A stretch of DNA of 64,000 bases. Origin: Phallusia mammillata (lineage: Eukaryota > Chordata > Ascidiacea > Phlebobranchia > Ascidiidae). This document shows, one piece after another, positions 23,101 to 35,645 of the stretch; within the stretch, counting starts at the first letter, position 1; each line of letters begins with the position of its first letter. Both the position numbers and the translations under genes were made by a program. Where the stretch lies: NCBI GenBank assembly GCA_003260075.1, contig QLIY01000370.1:1-64000 (forward strand), read 5' to 3'. Under the pieces are notes generated by a model, which saw only the letters and a list, made by a program, of their open reading frames with translations, was not told the origin of the DNA and did no database searches.

Positions 23101-25126
23101 ATACAAAAATGTTTTCAAGGTCGAACTACGCGAAAGTTTTTGAAGAGACCTAGTTTTAGGCTGTTAATACTTGAGACATTTGCAGCGTGCAGGAGCAGCG
23201 ATGCGAAAATGGCCGCGGTTCCGTTCAAATTTGTACGAGGTGTTAAGGGATGCAAAACACACGCTCGGTTAAATATTCGACAGAAATCGCTTGCGGAAAA
23301 CTCGTCGGTAGCAGATAAGGCAGCAGGCGGGGAGTGTAGCTTCTGAGCATTAAATAAACGGAATTTTCTGCGCTATCTGTAATGCACTTAACCAAGCGTC
23401 CTGGCGGAGGCAAGCCTGGTGGTCCGCGGAGATTTTCCAGAGCCTTTCACCGAATAATCTCCAACAAGTCCGGTAGAACCTCGCTCCCGGTAATGCACTG
23501 GCTCCGGGCGTTGCGCAAGGTTCCATTCTGGGCCCTTTCATTCAACTGGGGCACAGTGACTACCTAAGCCGCTTGCTCCTCAGTGCGTGAACTGGGCCAC
23601 GGGAAAACTCAGGTAGACAGCGATGTAATATAGCTCCATATTACGGGGCTGTTCTATAGGATTACGCGGCGGTCGTAACCCCAGTAGCTTTGACGCGGAT
23701 TTGTTTCTGGGTGGAAGTGAAAGCGTGACGTAACGACTGCTGTTAAAAATAGGAATTGAGCTTTATGTATGTAAATGTGTAAGGGTTGTTTCCGAAAATG
23801 TCATTTTTAAAGGTAAAACTCTGAAGAGGCGGTTGTTTCATTTGTTTGTGAAGAGATTTGGTCCGTTACCCGCCCACCATATTTGTTTCTAAAAAGACAA
23901 GTCAGCACTTGCTCAAACCTCGAACAGTATCAAAAAATTTGAATTTTGGGGTAGTTTGAAATGGCCTATTTATAAACCTCGCCAGGTCTTACGATGTGGT
24001 GTGTTGATAACAATCGTCAAACAATGGGCCTAGTAGGGTAATTCAGGGCACAGGAACCAAAAACTGACAAAATATGGCAACAAAATAGCCTTAGTTCAAC
24101 ACGAATAAGCAATAACCGGTTGTGAAGAATAGGAAATCATCAGGATTTACATAAAGCGGCCATCGACGTTGAGGTAACTAGACGCGGAAGCGTTAATTAA
24201 GGCGTCCGCAAGTACCGGGTCAAGGCCGAGAGGCGCCCACGTCTCTCCAGCTCAGGAATCGTTAATTACCGGTTGCGATCCACAAAGGCAAGTCCAGCAA
24301 TTAAGGCCAAAGACGCCAGTGAGACCTGGGCCTAACCTGGTTTCGCGAAAAGCGCCAACGCTGTGGCGTAGAGCGTAGAGCGTCAAAGTATAATTGTTTC
24401 CGAAAGAGACGAGGGATTGGAAAGGCGGCCATTAATCGCTATTGGCTTGTTGGCTCGCCGCGGGCAAAGCAACAATTACGGCTAATAAGGACTCGTTAAG
24501 ATCGACTGGATTCGATACACTCGCTAATACGAGACGCTTGGGGTAGACGATGGAGCAGCACTAATCGTTGTGTTTGTTGTGCTTAATAGCGCTGTGCTAC
24601 TACCTGGCTCGTTGTTTCAAGGAAGTTTTATGACGTTTATTACGACGTCATAAACTAGGGAGATTTTTTTGTTAGTTATCCTATGGTTTTAGTTGTTATC
24701 AGGTATGTTTGTGGCGTATTAGGGTATTAGCATTCACAACGTGAGGGCGGCAGTCGATAACAGGTTTTAAGTTTCAAACCCCGGGAGATTTATGCCAGGA
24801 CCTATCGTAGACTTACCTCAAAAGCTTAGACGCACTGAAAGCGCGATTTTATTATGAATTGAATAAATTGAAAAAAAGAAAATCTACACCTTATATTAAC
24901 TATGTTCTGATGATGGAGGTTATAAGTAAAGAAAATGCAAGAAGTTTTAAAAAAACAGTTCAGTTTGAAAGAGATGTTCAGGAACATTTTGACGCATTTG
25001 ACAAATATACAGGCTGTTACAGATATATATTTTTGCAACCAAAAATTTGTGTTCTCTGGTTGCGTGGTTGTACGACCATGAACGACTATACCAAATCCTT
25101 TATTTAAACAATTGCTCTCTTCGCAG
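20143..25126. promoter_or_regulatory. 5 kb upstream region of FoxF, non-coding
   Basis: No supported exon lies here. The stretch directly 5' of FoxF (about 23.6-25.1 kb) is less AT-rich and contains a TGACGTCA-related inverted repeat at 24628-24653. In ascidians FoxF is controlled by upstream enhancers active in cardiopharyngeal precursors (family knowledge). Where such an enhancer would lie here is inference. Confidence 0.4.
24628..24653. promoter_or_regulatory. CRE-like inverted repeat 555 bp upstream of the FoxF ATG
   Basis: TTATGACGT (24628-24636) and ACGTCATAA (24645-24653) are exact reverse complements with an 8-base spacer. The right arm overlaps GACGTCA. This form fits paired ATF/CREB or AP-1 half sites, but function is inferred from the motif only. 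Confidence 0.4.
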
Positions 25127-25207
25127 GTTATTTTGTACAGCAATCAAAATCAGTTAGCAAATTTACCAAAGAACATAGAAACTGTATCTGAAATATTTAA
25201 CTGCGCA

Positions 25208-26979
25208 ATGGATGGGAGCACTCAGCATTTGCGTGGCCTCAGCCCAGTCGACATGTACCCGCGAATGGGGGCACCTCCGCACAACCCTCATGCACAGCTC
25301 ACTCAACAGCGATCCCTGCCTGTGATGGGACACCACTACGCACATCACACCCAAACTCAGCTACACCACACCAATAGCGTGGATGTGAACGGACATCTTC
25401 AACAGCCACCCCAGCAACAGTACAGCATGCCACCAAAGCCAAATAGCCAGCATTTATTCCAGCAGCACGGACTTCAGACGGTGTCACAGCTTGCTACAAA
25501 ACCAGACATTGGTATGACCACCCCGAATCGACCCCCAAGCGGGGATTCACTCCTTGGGGCTCAACAGAACGCGATGGCCCCGCTATCGCACCATTTACAC
25601 ATGCAGCAGTCGCCCACCCTAGATCCAACGCAAGCAAGAACTGTGGAGGAGTTGGCTCACAACGAAAATTCGAACAATAACAATAGTAAAGTCGATGGCA
25701 CCGCAGCAAGCACTGATGGCAACAGCTCAAGCATTTCGGATGGCCCTTTGGACAACGTAGGTCTTGATCAGAGTCTGAATCTTGGATCCGCCAATGGAGA
25801 CCCTGAGACACCACCTAGTGCTGATGAGGAGGGAAGCGACGGAATGTCAAACTCTGGTGTGAAGAAAGGAGGCGATGCTAACGGCATGGGACACAGGCGT
25901 CCTGAAAAGCCACCGTACTCGTATATTGCGTTGATCGTGATGGCCATTCAGAGTTCCCCAGCAAAGAAACTTACCCTTAGCGAGATTTACAACTTCTTAC
26001 AAACGCGCTTTGAGTTTTTTCGCGGCGGGGGGGGGGGGGAGGCGATGCTAATGGCATGGGACACAGGCGTCCTGAAAAGCCACCGTACTCGTATATTGCT
26101 TTGATCGTGATGGCCATTCAGAGTTCCCCAGCAAAGAAACTTACACTCAGCGAGATTTACAACTTCTTACAAACGCGCTTTGAGTTTTTTCGCGGCTCCT
26201 ACCAAGGCTGGAAGAACTCAGTGCGTCACAATCTTTCACTCAACGAGTGTTTTATCAAACTGCCCAAGGGACTCGGTCGACCGGGAAAGGGACATTACTG
26301 GACCATTGACCCCGCAAGTGAGTTTATGTTCGAGGAGGGATCGTTCCGTCGGCGACCAAGAGGCTTTAGACGAAAATGCCAGGCCCTGAAACCGTACGGA
26401 ATTTTCGGCCCACCGACAGGTCTTATCGGACCCCAGGGTTACGGTTCCCCACACGATATGTTTGGCCCGGGAGGAATGCCACCCGGCGCCATGGCCCCAC
26501 CACCCCACCGTGGACACAATTTCATGAGTTTTGACCCACATTTCTTCAACGGAGCCGTCGCCGCGGTAACAGCCAATGGAATGGCGAGTCCAGCATCCAC
26601 GTCCCCAACCATGCCCCCTAAAGACCCCTGTACCCCGCAATCGCCCCAGCATCCCCACACCAACGGTCAGTTTGCGTCCAACGGGGTCGAAGCCCCGGCT
26701 GTCCCCAACAGTTCGGCACAAGTTTCTCCTGCCGGGGGGGGGGGGGGGGGGGGGGGGGGGCCGGTCCGGCAAGCCATTATTCGCCCAGTTCAGCGATGTT
26801 TAGCTGGCCCGGAACGACGTCGCAATCTCACGGGACCTACATGCGCCAAAACCCGCCAGTAAGCAACGTGATGCCCGACGGTCATCGACACGCAATGATG
26901 AACGGGAACGCTGTGGCCGCCGTACAGAGAATGGACTACCACTCTTTCTATCCTACGCCGCGAGATCTATCATACGAAG
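25208..26979 (+). CDS. FoxF: FoxF forkhead transcription factor, main exon (contains an assembly-type duplication)
   Basis: This is a nuclear DNA-binding factor of the FoxF class, which acts in visceral and cardiac mesoderm. A 3' splice signal (CTCTTCGCAG) ends at 25126, and the first in-frame ATG is at 25208 ([11 protein letters not shown]). A Q/H/P-rich N-terminus and an acidic stretch ([14 protein letters not shown]) precede the forkhead domain, at about residues 229-325 of the repaired frame: [20 protein letters not shown], then [18 protein letters not shown] (recognition helix) and [17 protein letters not shown], which is diagnostic of FoxF. As written the frame is broken twice. 25870-26026 is repeated at 26040-26196 after a G-run (net 170 bp, +2 frame). 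A 27-base G-run (26734-26760) shifts the frame again before [15 protein letters not shown] and [20 protein letters not shown] donor (GAAG|GTAAAC) ends the exon at 26979, phase 1. Confidence 0.93.
25870..26196 (+). repeat. Forkhead coding segment present twice around a G-run
   Basis: 25870-26026 and 26040-26196 are 157 bp copies at an exact offset of 170. The G-run is 26027-26039. The copies differ at four positions (AAC/AAT, GCG/GCT, ACC/ACA, CTT/CTC), all synonymous third bases. Only the second continues into the recognition helix. Collapsing the pair gives one uninterrupted forkhead domain. Confidence 0.9.
26734..26760. other. 27-base G-run inside FoxF coding sequence
   Basis: The run would encode polyglycine and leaves the downstream coding in another frame. 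Upstream coding uses the frame of ATG 26056. The real-looking downstream residues ([25 protein letters not shown]) use the frame of ATG 26796. Probably a sized gap hiding a short stretch of FoxF. Confidence 0.65.
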
Positions 26980-27688
26980 GTAAACCACTTCACAATATAT
27001 AATTAATCACTACATACCGACAAACGAAAATTACCTAGGTAACCATGAAAGTCACTGATATGTTGTATGGTAGGGCAAGTTTTTATCAACACATCAAAAC
27101 GGTGACACAATGGGTAACAAGAGTTCACAGCACTAACTGATTAAAGTCACATCACAGCAAGCTATTATCTCCCAAAACCGCGTATGCTACACCATGAATC
27201 ATCGCAATCCTTAAGGCCTCGCTATATGGAGGACCGGACCTTCGCCTAATTGTATCAAGGCCCTTGAAGATTTTTGATAAGCAACCTTTCCCGGGTAGTG
27301 AATCAGAAACTTAGGGGAGGACAGCGCATTAAAATTCTAGCAGCCTGCTTTGAATTAAGGGTTTTTGACGCCGATTCGAACGATATCTTGGGCGTGGGAA
27401 ATTTCGAGTTTCACGCGAATTAGGAGATTGATTCGCTGATATCTTAGGACCGACGCTTGTGCATTAACAGCCTATATAAGGGTAACAAACTGAAATTTAG
27501 TTGAAAGTGATTTAGAGCTCGTTTTGATAACGTGGAGGCACCATTGTTTGGTGATGACAAATCGGTTATGTACAATTCTAAAGTTGTTTTAAGTTTGTTT
27601 GAATTAAGATTGTCTAAGCAGAAATAAACGTCGTGCTTATGTTAAGGTTTCCTCACTTTTAACATTAACTGCTATTTAAATGAGGGTA

Positions 27689-27966
27689 TCATTTTTTTTA
27701 AAAAACGGCGGTCTTATCTGGAACTAACATACCGAACGATCACGAGGCATTCAGTCGTGCTAACGCCGCAAATTTTCCATCAAATTATGGGTATCTGGGT
27801 ATCCTCAACTCCAGGGCTGACAGGGGGGGGGGTTCATTTTTTTTAAAAACGGCGGTCTTATCTGGAACTAACATACCGAACGATCACGGGGCATTCAGTC
27901 GTGCTAACGCCGCAAATTTTCCATCAAATTGTGGGTATCTGGGTATCCTCAACTCTAGGGCTGACA
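27689..27966 (+). repeat. Near-duplicate pair across a G-run (about 134 bp each)
   Basis: 27689-27822 and 27833-27966 (TTTTTTAAAAACGGCGGTC to CTCTAGGGCTGACA) differ at a few bases. The G-run is 27823-27832, in the FoxF intron. Confidence 0.75.
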
Positions 27967-29379
27967 CTGAACCGACGAAAGATTCCGTTATTCCCTGATA
28001 GCGGGACGGATTTTCGCGACCGAACAAACGGGGCTGGCCGTAACGCGTAGAGACCTTCGAGTTTTCGACTAGAAAGAAGCCGGTTTCTTATCTTTGAACG
28101 AATAGTGGACGAGTTTTCGTGATAAGGGAACGCTCGAGCGATTTCAGTAGCGGAATGTTAAGAAATTTAGGCACCAGCTCCCGTGATGAGAGAGTTATGG
28201 CGATTTAAGGCTTACTCACGCTTGTCAGGGAGTGTGCGTTATTGAAATTTTGTGGCATTGAACAGTCGTAGTAAAAACGTCAAATCGGAATCAAACTCCG
28301 TGTCTTTGTTTTGCACGCTTCCATCGTTTACGTACTTGGAAACAAACTTTAGGGTTTAGTTAAATTAAACAGAAAATGATTTAATTTGGCATTTCAAAAT
28401 ATACATTGGTATTTGCGTTGAACGACAGTCAAAATAACGCAAGTAGTTCGACATTTTGCCAAATTGTCAAAAAGAAAGGCAAATCGGTTTAATCGGTTTT
28501 CGTGTGGGCGTATAAGAAAGGGACACTGGAAAGTGGCGCCCCGAGCGGTAACATTGAAATTGACAGGAAGGGGGTGCGATGGCGTGTCGAATCGACATTA
28601 CATGCACCTCTGCTTGCTGGCGCGCCGTCCATGACCACTGCAAGTCACGCAAATTAAAGGCTGTTCCGCGTGAAGTCGCTACAACGACTGTTGGGCGTCG
28701 CAATGTCGTTTTGGTTTGTTTGTTTATGCAGCTCGACTGGGGAGTAAATTGTGGTTTCTACCAAGTAGAACACCAACCGTTTTATCTAGTATAGAAACGT
28801 GTATATTGTTCGTATTAACTATAAATGTGACTTGAGAAATACAGCATCAAGTCCTAAGGTTTACCTCATTCAGAACGCTTCAAAATGTCTTTTTATTGGT
28901 GCCTGAAACATTTTTTGTCATATGATTTGATTATCCCACCACCTAGATATGTTTCCTTGCAAGTTGTTACAATCCCGATACCCCCATCCTTGCATAGCTC
29001 ACTTTCTCCGTGGCTGTGTTTTCAATTAGCACGCAGCTTAAGCACGAACGTGTGCAGCTTCCATTAAACTAACGAACTCGTTCGTGCCTTCTCCGTCGTC
29101 CTGACAACAGCGAAGGAGCCACACTGTAGCAAAGCCGTCGTAAGCAATTTTTAATTGTTCGCTTCGCATATTTTTGGCCACCTCTACCCCTTGAAAGATG
29201 CATGCACGAGATAACAGCGGCGTGAGGACCTCAAAAACACGGCAGGGCGACAGGAGGTCTGAGAATATCTTTACCGCGAATTTTAATAACGATTCTCCCA
29301 GTAAAAGTCAGCGCTTTGCAGCTTTGAGCATAAGGCTCGAGTTTAATGAGTTCATATGCAAAATAAAATGTAGTAAAAC

Positions 29380-30775
29380 TTGTCATTTAAAATTAAAAAC
29401 AATAAAGATTTTTCAATTCTTTGCTTAGCGCTAAGAATATATCAAGGCTGATGAGAAGTGGGAGCTAATATATTTTAAGATAGCTGTGGCGAACCTAGAC
29501 AAACAAATTAACCCATTGCGACAAAAACATTTCGTCCAAAAATAACTCTTATTTAATTGTCCGTAAATATTGCGCCGGGAATGCATGGGGGGGGGGGGAT
29601 AAGTCAGAATCGGATGACTCGTATTATATTGTCAAATCATTATAAAGCCATAAAACTGCATTGCAACTTACATATGTGGGCGTGAAAGAGAAAAACAAGT
29701 TATGACCAAGTCAAACCAAGACTTAATGTCAAATAACCACAAGTGACCACTTACGCTTTGGGAAGAATTACCTAAGCGCACATGATGTAAAATTCCCTTC
29801 GCTGTCCACAGACCTGCAATGGGGGGGGGGTTTGTCATTTAAAATTAAAAACAATAAATATTTTTCAATTCTTTGCTTAGCGCTAACAATATATCAAGAC
29901 ATGATGAAAAGTGGGAGCTAGACCATTTGGCGAAACTCTACGACAAACGAATTAACTCATTGCGACAAAAAACATTTCGGCCAAAAATAACCCTTATTTA
30001 ATTGTCCGTAAATATTGCGCCGGGAATGCATGGGAAACAAACAGGAGTTGCGAGGAAAAGATCCCTATCTCGTTGCCAAATCCTTGTGAGAAAGTTTAGG
30101 AGCAAGGAAAAGCGAATCTCGCGGGATTTCTATTCGGGGGCGATAATTAGCGAACAATAGCGTGCGATCTGCGTCGGAAAACAATAAAAATGTCGAAGTT
30201 TGTCACCTGCGATTGACCAGGGGGGGGGGAGAGCAGGGAAAAGCGAATCGCGCGGGATTTCTATTCGGGGTCGATAATTAGCGAACAATAGCGCGCGATC
30301 ACCGTCGGAAAACAATAAAAATGTCGAAGTTTGTCACCTGCGATTGACCACCGGATATTTGTGTGTCGGCGCTGGGTGACGTCACCGCATTGTTCGGTCA
30401 TAATCGCTCAGAGTCGGACACGTCATTACGCGGGGGCGTCCCCGGCGTTGTTTGTGAAATCGGGGAAGCCCGTTGATCGGAGTGATGGAGTTGTGAAAGC
30501 GTAACGGATTAGCGAGTAGGGATAATGAGGTCGGAGTTTAAACGACGTGGATAATAAGTCAGAATCGGATGACGCGTATTATATTGTCAAATCATTATAA
30601 AGCCATATAACTGCATTGCAACTTACACATGTGGGCGTAAAAGAGAAAAACAAGTTATTATCAGGTCAAAACAAGACTTAATGTCAAATAGCCGCAAGTG
30701 ACCACTTACGCTTTGGGAAGAATTACATAAGCGCACATGATGTAAAATTCCCTTCGCTGTCCACAGACCTGCAAT
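29380..30775 (+). repeat. Interleaved duplicate blocks A1-B1-A2-C1-C2-B2
   Basis: Block A: 29380-29587 and 29832-30030. Block B: 29599-29820 and 30554-30775 (222 bp each). Block C: 30101-30219 and 30232-30350. G-runs (29587-29598, 29821-29830, 30220-30229) separate A1/B1, B1/A2 and C1/C2. A2-C2-B2 read continuously, so A1 and B1 look like fragments of the other haplotype inserted upstream. Confidence 0.8.
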
Positions 30776-31558
30776 TACTGGACATAGCCATGTGGAAAAC
30801 AACACAAGCTTGTGAGTCACCATCCGTTAACTGCATTTTTTAACAGCACTTGCGAAACCGGGGTCGATTCTCTATCTAGTTCGCAGAAGAACAACGCGTT
30901 GGTATGATGTAGTACATTGTGTGTGGCCTGTGCTTCGACAGCTTTACAGTTGACGGGTGCTGTAATCCTTAACGCAAGCTGTCGCAAAGGCACTTGAATT
31001 GGGTTGTGCCAAGTCAAAGCGATACGACGATTGCGCGTCACTTAAGAATTGGCACGTGACAGCTCCGGGTTCAAAGGTCAAGTGCGTTGGCCAGGATCGT
31101 GTTGGTGTGCGCTGTTACCTAGTGCTAGGAAAATTGCTATTAAAACTGTCAACAGCAATAACACGGCTTAGGCAATTATCTCGCTATGCCGGTAAACAGA
31201 AACAGCGGCTTTCATTAAAATGCGTCCGGATTTTCGGAAATTTGCTACTCAGGATGCGACGGTTTCTGCGGATTACTTGTACCGCTGTACACGGTTTAAA
31301 AATGATTTTTTTAGGAGAATTGCTAAGATTCACTTTAAAGCATTGCCTATGTTTAAAATTCTCCCATTTTGTGAGCAAGGTCACCTAAAATTGTTTTGCT
31401 TTGTGACCAATTTTGCTATATTTTTACTAGCACTGTGACCAATAAGCATATTGATATTCACTCTAAAACAACAGCCAACGTTTCTCAATACCGACAAAAT
31501 ACCTCGGGGTTTCGGCGGCAATGGCGGGACTCTCTAGCCGCAAAGAAACAAATCACTT

Positions 31559-31560
<2 letters not shown>

Positions 31561-31601
<41 letters not shown>
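31561..31601. other. 41-base G-run, probable sized gap
   Basis: Pure G between CAAATCACTTTT and CGACCCTCAAG, with no duplicated flanks, inside the FoxF intron. Confidence 0.55.
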
Positions 31602-34600
31602 CGACCCTCAAGTAATCATTAACCCATCAAGCACAACTTGCGCTACGCTTCTTGCGTCACGAACTCGCCTATGACGACATAGTCAACGGCGCCCTTATGT
31701 CAGAGACGATATTCAGGCGCCTAATTAGAGAGCCGAAATCGATTAACTTGAGCCATAATCGCCTCTTTTTCGGTAGTCCCACTTTACCTCGTTGTGTAGT
31801 GGAAAATTGCTCATGTTTCGCGACCAGCCTAGCTGTCTACACAAAGTGGATTTCGCCGCCATGATTGCTTTAAAATATTAAGTGAATTAGCAATTAAGAA
31901 AATGTCAATACTGGTTTTAAAAGCGAATAACTTCAAACTTTTTGGTTTTAAAATTTTCTATTGAAAAAATAAATATACCCAATCTAAAACCATAAGAGTT
32001 GCATAGGCCCGTCTTCCATACCACAAACATAAGATTGCATCAATTCCTGTTCCCTAAGATTTCATCATAACGAACTAACCAACATCCAAAGGCTTAAACC
32101 AACCGGAGAAAAGGACTGAGATTATACAACATTCCAAACTAAAAATATTTTAGTCAGCCCCTGTATTAGAACGACATAAATCAAATTTCCATTATTCCAC
32201 GTCACAGTTAAGATACAGATTGACAACCGGTCTTATCTCGTACTGCAGCATCTTGTGAAAACAGGAAAGAATTGTAGACTGCCATGTAGATCGAACAACA
32301 TGTTGCCCTATATGTGAATTCGATTGTGTATTTTTAAACCGTCGCTAAATAGAATTTGAATACCAGGTCGCTTGACTTGGCGCGTCGCAGAAATAAGGGT
32401 ACATCCGCCATTTTGGTTGTCTGTTCGAGTAGTGAAGGCGCTCAAATGTAGTTAAACATATAAAACGGTATTTAATTTTACACCTAAGTCATGTTGTTCA
32501 TAAGTGGTTGTCATTAAACGACTTGATCTTTAACGCTGTCTTACATGATATTTTGTCAACAAGAAATGGCAAATTATAGGGCACGCTAGGCTCAAGGAGG
32601 TTTGACCAGTTTGTTAGAGCTCCCACAAACCAATTTACGCTGTTCTTTCGCTAATAAATCGTGCGTACTACAGCACCGATTAAGAAATGACGCAATATAC
32701 GCTTGCCATTCTTAGACCCAAACGTCAACCCAGTCGAACAAGTATAAAAACTACGAAAGACAGACACACCGTGGCCTACAACAAGGGATAAGTGTAATAG
32801 AGCAACCTAATTGATTCGTAACACGTCGCCCATGCGGTGGTTCATCCCATGACAGGGAGGCAATTGTCCGACGGCGGTTAATTGTCGAGTTGCGCAACTT
32901 GAAACCTGGCAATCAAGAGCGGGCGTGCGCCGGCAAAGGCGCGTGATGACATTTATAGTGCTGGATCGCGTGTTGTTTGTAAACAAATCCGGTATTCAAG
33001 GAAACATGGCTAGATTCGAACTTGATCTCTGAATTGTCTTAGTGTAGAAGAGCGGGTTTTTAAGCGTTGTCTGTATTCAGCGGTAAATTTGTTTTTGATT
33101 CATGCAATGTGATTCAAAATACGAAAACATGTTTTATACCCTATTCAGTCCCAGTTTATGTACAGTTGTAATATTGTTTCGAGGACTACAAATTTTAATA
33201 AAAAAACAATAAAATTTAACGCATAAAAACTTAGTAGCCTCGCCTCCGCATGCGCCGGTTGTTCACAGCTGGGCACGTGCGGCCTTCCACATAAACACAC
33301 AAGCAGCGGCCTTTGAATCCATGTCCCACCAGGCGTGTATATTTACTCGTTTGCGGCGCAGCCGACGATGTGAAGCAAGTTCTGGTCTTGTACTACGAGG
33401 TTGGATTCATATCTTCGGTTTTATTTTCCCTAAACAGGTTCTGACTGCCTTTTGCACCGCTGTCAGCCCTGGGGTGCGAATTTATTTCAGAGTGCTGACT
33501 TTCGCCTAAACAACATCGACGCTTTGTTTACGCCTGCCGCGGCAATCTCTTGCCCCTTCCCGCGTTTTGATCGATATTCAACCGTTGGCATTTGTAGGAC
33601 ATCTCCGCCGCTAATTCCCCGTGTTCAATACTAGGTTTTGCTTGCTGATTTTGGCGTGGCGCCCAAAGCATGAACAATTTTCTGTTTTTGACATTCGAAA
33701 ATTATTGATAAGACCGCACAACGTCACGAACGTAAACGACCAGGCGTTTTTTGTCTCCTAAACTTGGCCCATGGCGTTGTAGAATGACACAAGGATGTTG
33801 AAGTTTTATGCCAATCCATCACGTTATATTCTTCCCTCTTCCGATCCAAAATATGTCAGTATTGAATCCAAACTATACTTGACCGATATTTTAGAGAGTC
33901 ACTCAAAAAGCTCACTACGCATCACATGTTAGACGGCGGCGACCGCGAAAATACGTCGTGATATTCGCGGAGAACGAGTTCTCGGTCTTTTGCCGTAATG
34001 TTTACGCGATCGCGACGACTGTACAAGATAGATGGACACGATTTCGGCGAAAAGTCACCAGCGCCAGAACCAAGACCCATCGGCTCTTAGTTTAGAAACT
34101 CGCTGCGAGGCGGGGTCCAATCGGAAACCGTGACTGAGGCGTTCCAAGCGGCCACGACGATACTTTCTCATTAATCCCATCATAGGCTTCAGTTTGTGAT
34201 GTAAATTACTTTGGCTATGATGGGTTAAGAAATCGTGCTTCGGCAGTGTGTTGCGGCTAGAGAAGGTCGTGCTGGCAGATAGTGAATCACAGGAGGGTTT
34301 TAAGGCGGCACCTAGTTTGTTGTACAATATTACACCCGACGCTTTTGGAGTAGGTGAAAGGCGTAGTGGTCCACAAGTGTGTAAAATCTGAAAAGCGTGG
34401 TTAGCTTACACGTTTTACGTCTTACCGAACCTTAAATTACTATATTTTGTTACTATGCTTAGCACACATGAAATCTAAACGCGTCCTGTTTATAAACCAC
34501 ATGTTTCCAACCAATTTGTTTTAAACAAAAAAAGTGCGTTTATGTTAAATGTTTTATGTACCATATGGACACCTTGCGACAAAATGGCGCTAACCAACCG

Positions 34601-35490
34601 ACGTCGCGCCTTTCGTTTCCGGCAAAACCACTTTAAAATTCACGAAGTCAATGTCGGTTCTTCAATCATGCAACGACATGTCCAAAACAAGGTTAAGGGG
34701 CCCCATGGTCGGTGGCTATGCCCGATGGAGTGAGGTCAAACAGTCGGGCCTGCGCACAAGTGCAAAAGCAGATTGAGATTTATTGGTAAAGAAAGACTTA
34801 ATCCATGCACGAAGCAGGCAGCGCTTACTTCAGACGGGCATCGCTCTTAGGGCCATAAATCAAGCGATTAAGCTGCTGATGAAATTAAGGCGTACGATCG
34901 TGGAGTGCCTGGCGCACCAGAGGTTGTGAATTCCTGATGCTCATTAATCAAAGCGGCGCCGCCTGATAAGAAACTGGAAGCAGATCAGGGGGCTTGTAGG
35001 TTTTTTCGAGTAAAGGGCTTCAACGTTGTCAAGTAATAGTCGCGGTAATTGCCTCGAAACGTGCAGGTTGGCTTATCTCGCCACGAACCACATCAATACC
35101 TTGGTTCGACGGCGATGGGCGCTTATTTCTCCGCAAAAAAATCGTTTAAAACGCCAAGAAGTGTGTTGTTTTAGACTTTGTTGGTTACCGAAGCTCATTT
35201 TTCGAGCAATCCGTTTAAGTCTTTTCATAGTTAACTCGAGGCCATGCTTATTCAGCGTACAATAGCCGTCCTTGATTGATTTACATCAGTAGGATCATGG
35301 CACTTTGCAACTTTTTTAAAACGCCGACAAACATATACTGTACTATAAAACAATAGCAATATTTTAGCTGCAGACAAACAATATACATTGTTTTTAAATG
35401 ACAATCATGCTATAAAAGTTGTTTACAAAAATAAAAAGAATTATAGTTTTCTTAACACTCTGTTAATACGCTCATTTTTTTGTATTGCAG

Positions 35491-35645
35491 CACCAACAAT
35501 GAAATTCAAAACTGAGTGTGCGATGGACCCCTACACGACGAACGGAATGGATCGCAAAGCTCCCTACCCGTCAATGCCCACTGCTATCCCTGTACCGGCT
35601 GGATACTCCAACCATTACTACGATAATAAAACCTGCGCGATGTGA
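35491..35645 (+). CDS. FoxF: FoxF last coding exon
   Basis: The exon begins after TTTTTTTGTATTGCAG. Its first two bases complete the codon split by the phase-1 intron, giving APTMKFKTECAMDPYTTNGM, followed later by PVPAGYSNHYYDNKTCAM and a stop (35643-35645). Vertebrate FoxF proteins end in a similar short tail (KPCVM), so the terminal CAM supports both the identity and the frame. With the main exon repaired, the protein is roughly 580-590 residues, longer than vertebrate FoxF because of the Q/H-rich N-terminus. A possible ATTAAA polyadenylation signal lies at 35928-35933. Confidence 0.88.

Larger units (their letters stand above)
26980..35490 (+). other. FoxF large intron (8.5 kb)
   Basis: The donor GTAAAC at 26980 and the acceptor TTTTTTTGTATTGCAG ending at 35490 join in phase 1 to give E-A-P-T-M-K. 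The intron contains several allelic duplications around G-runs (27.7-30.8 kb) and a 41-base G-run (31561-31601), but no supported exon. A conserved CTATTCGGGG/TCACCTGCGATTGACC block is among the duplicated segments. Long introns in developmental genes often carry enhancers, but nothing here proves one. Confidence 0.8.

Noticed and set aside
24859-25107. 82-codon + strand frame just upstream of FoxF
   Set aside because: Lysine-rich AT composition, no motif, and a different frame ending before the splice acceptor. It may be intron or leader sequence.
25112-25207. N-terminal extension of FoxF beginning upstream of 25208
   Set aside because: The frame there begins at TTG and spans a splice acceptor. 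The first ATG is at 25208 in a reasonable context.
25870-26196. A truncated second FoxF gene or tandem forkhead domains
   Set aside because: The partial copy lacks the recognition helix, breaks the frame and differs only synonymously from its partner. An unmerged allele explains it better.
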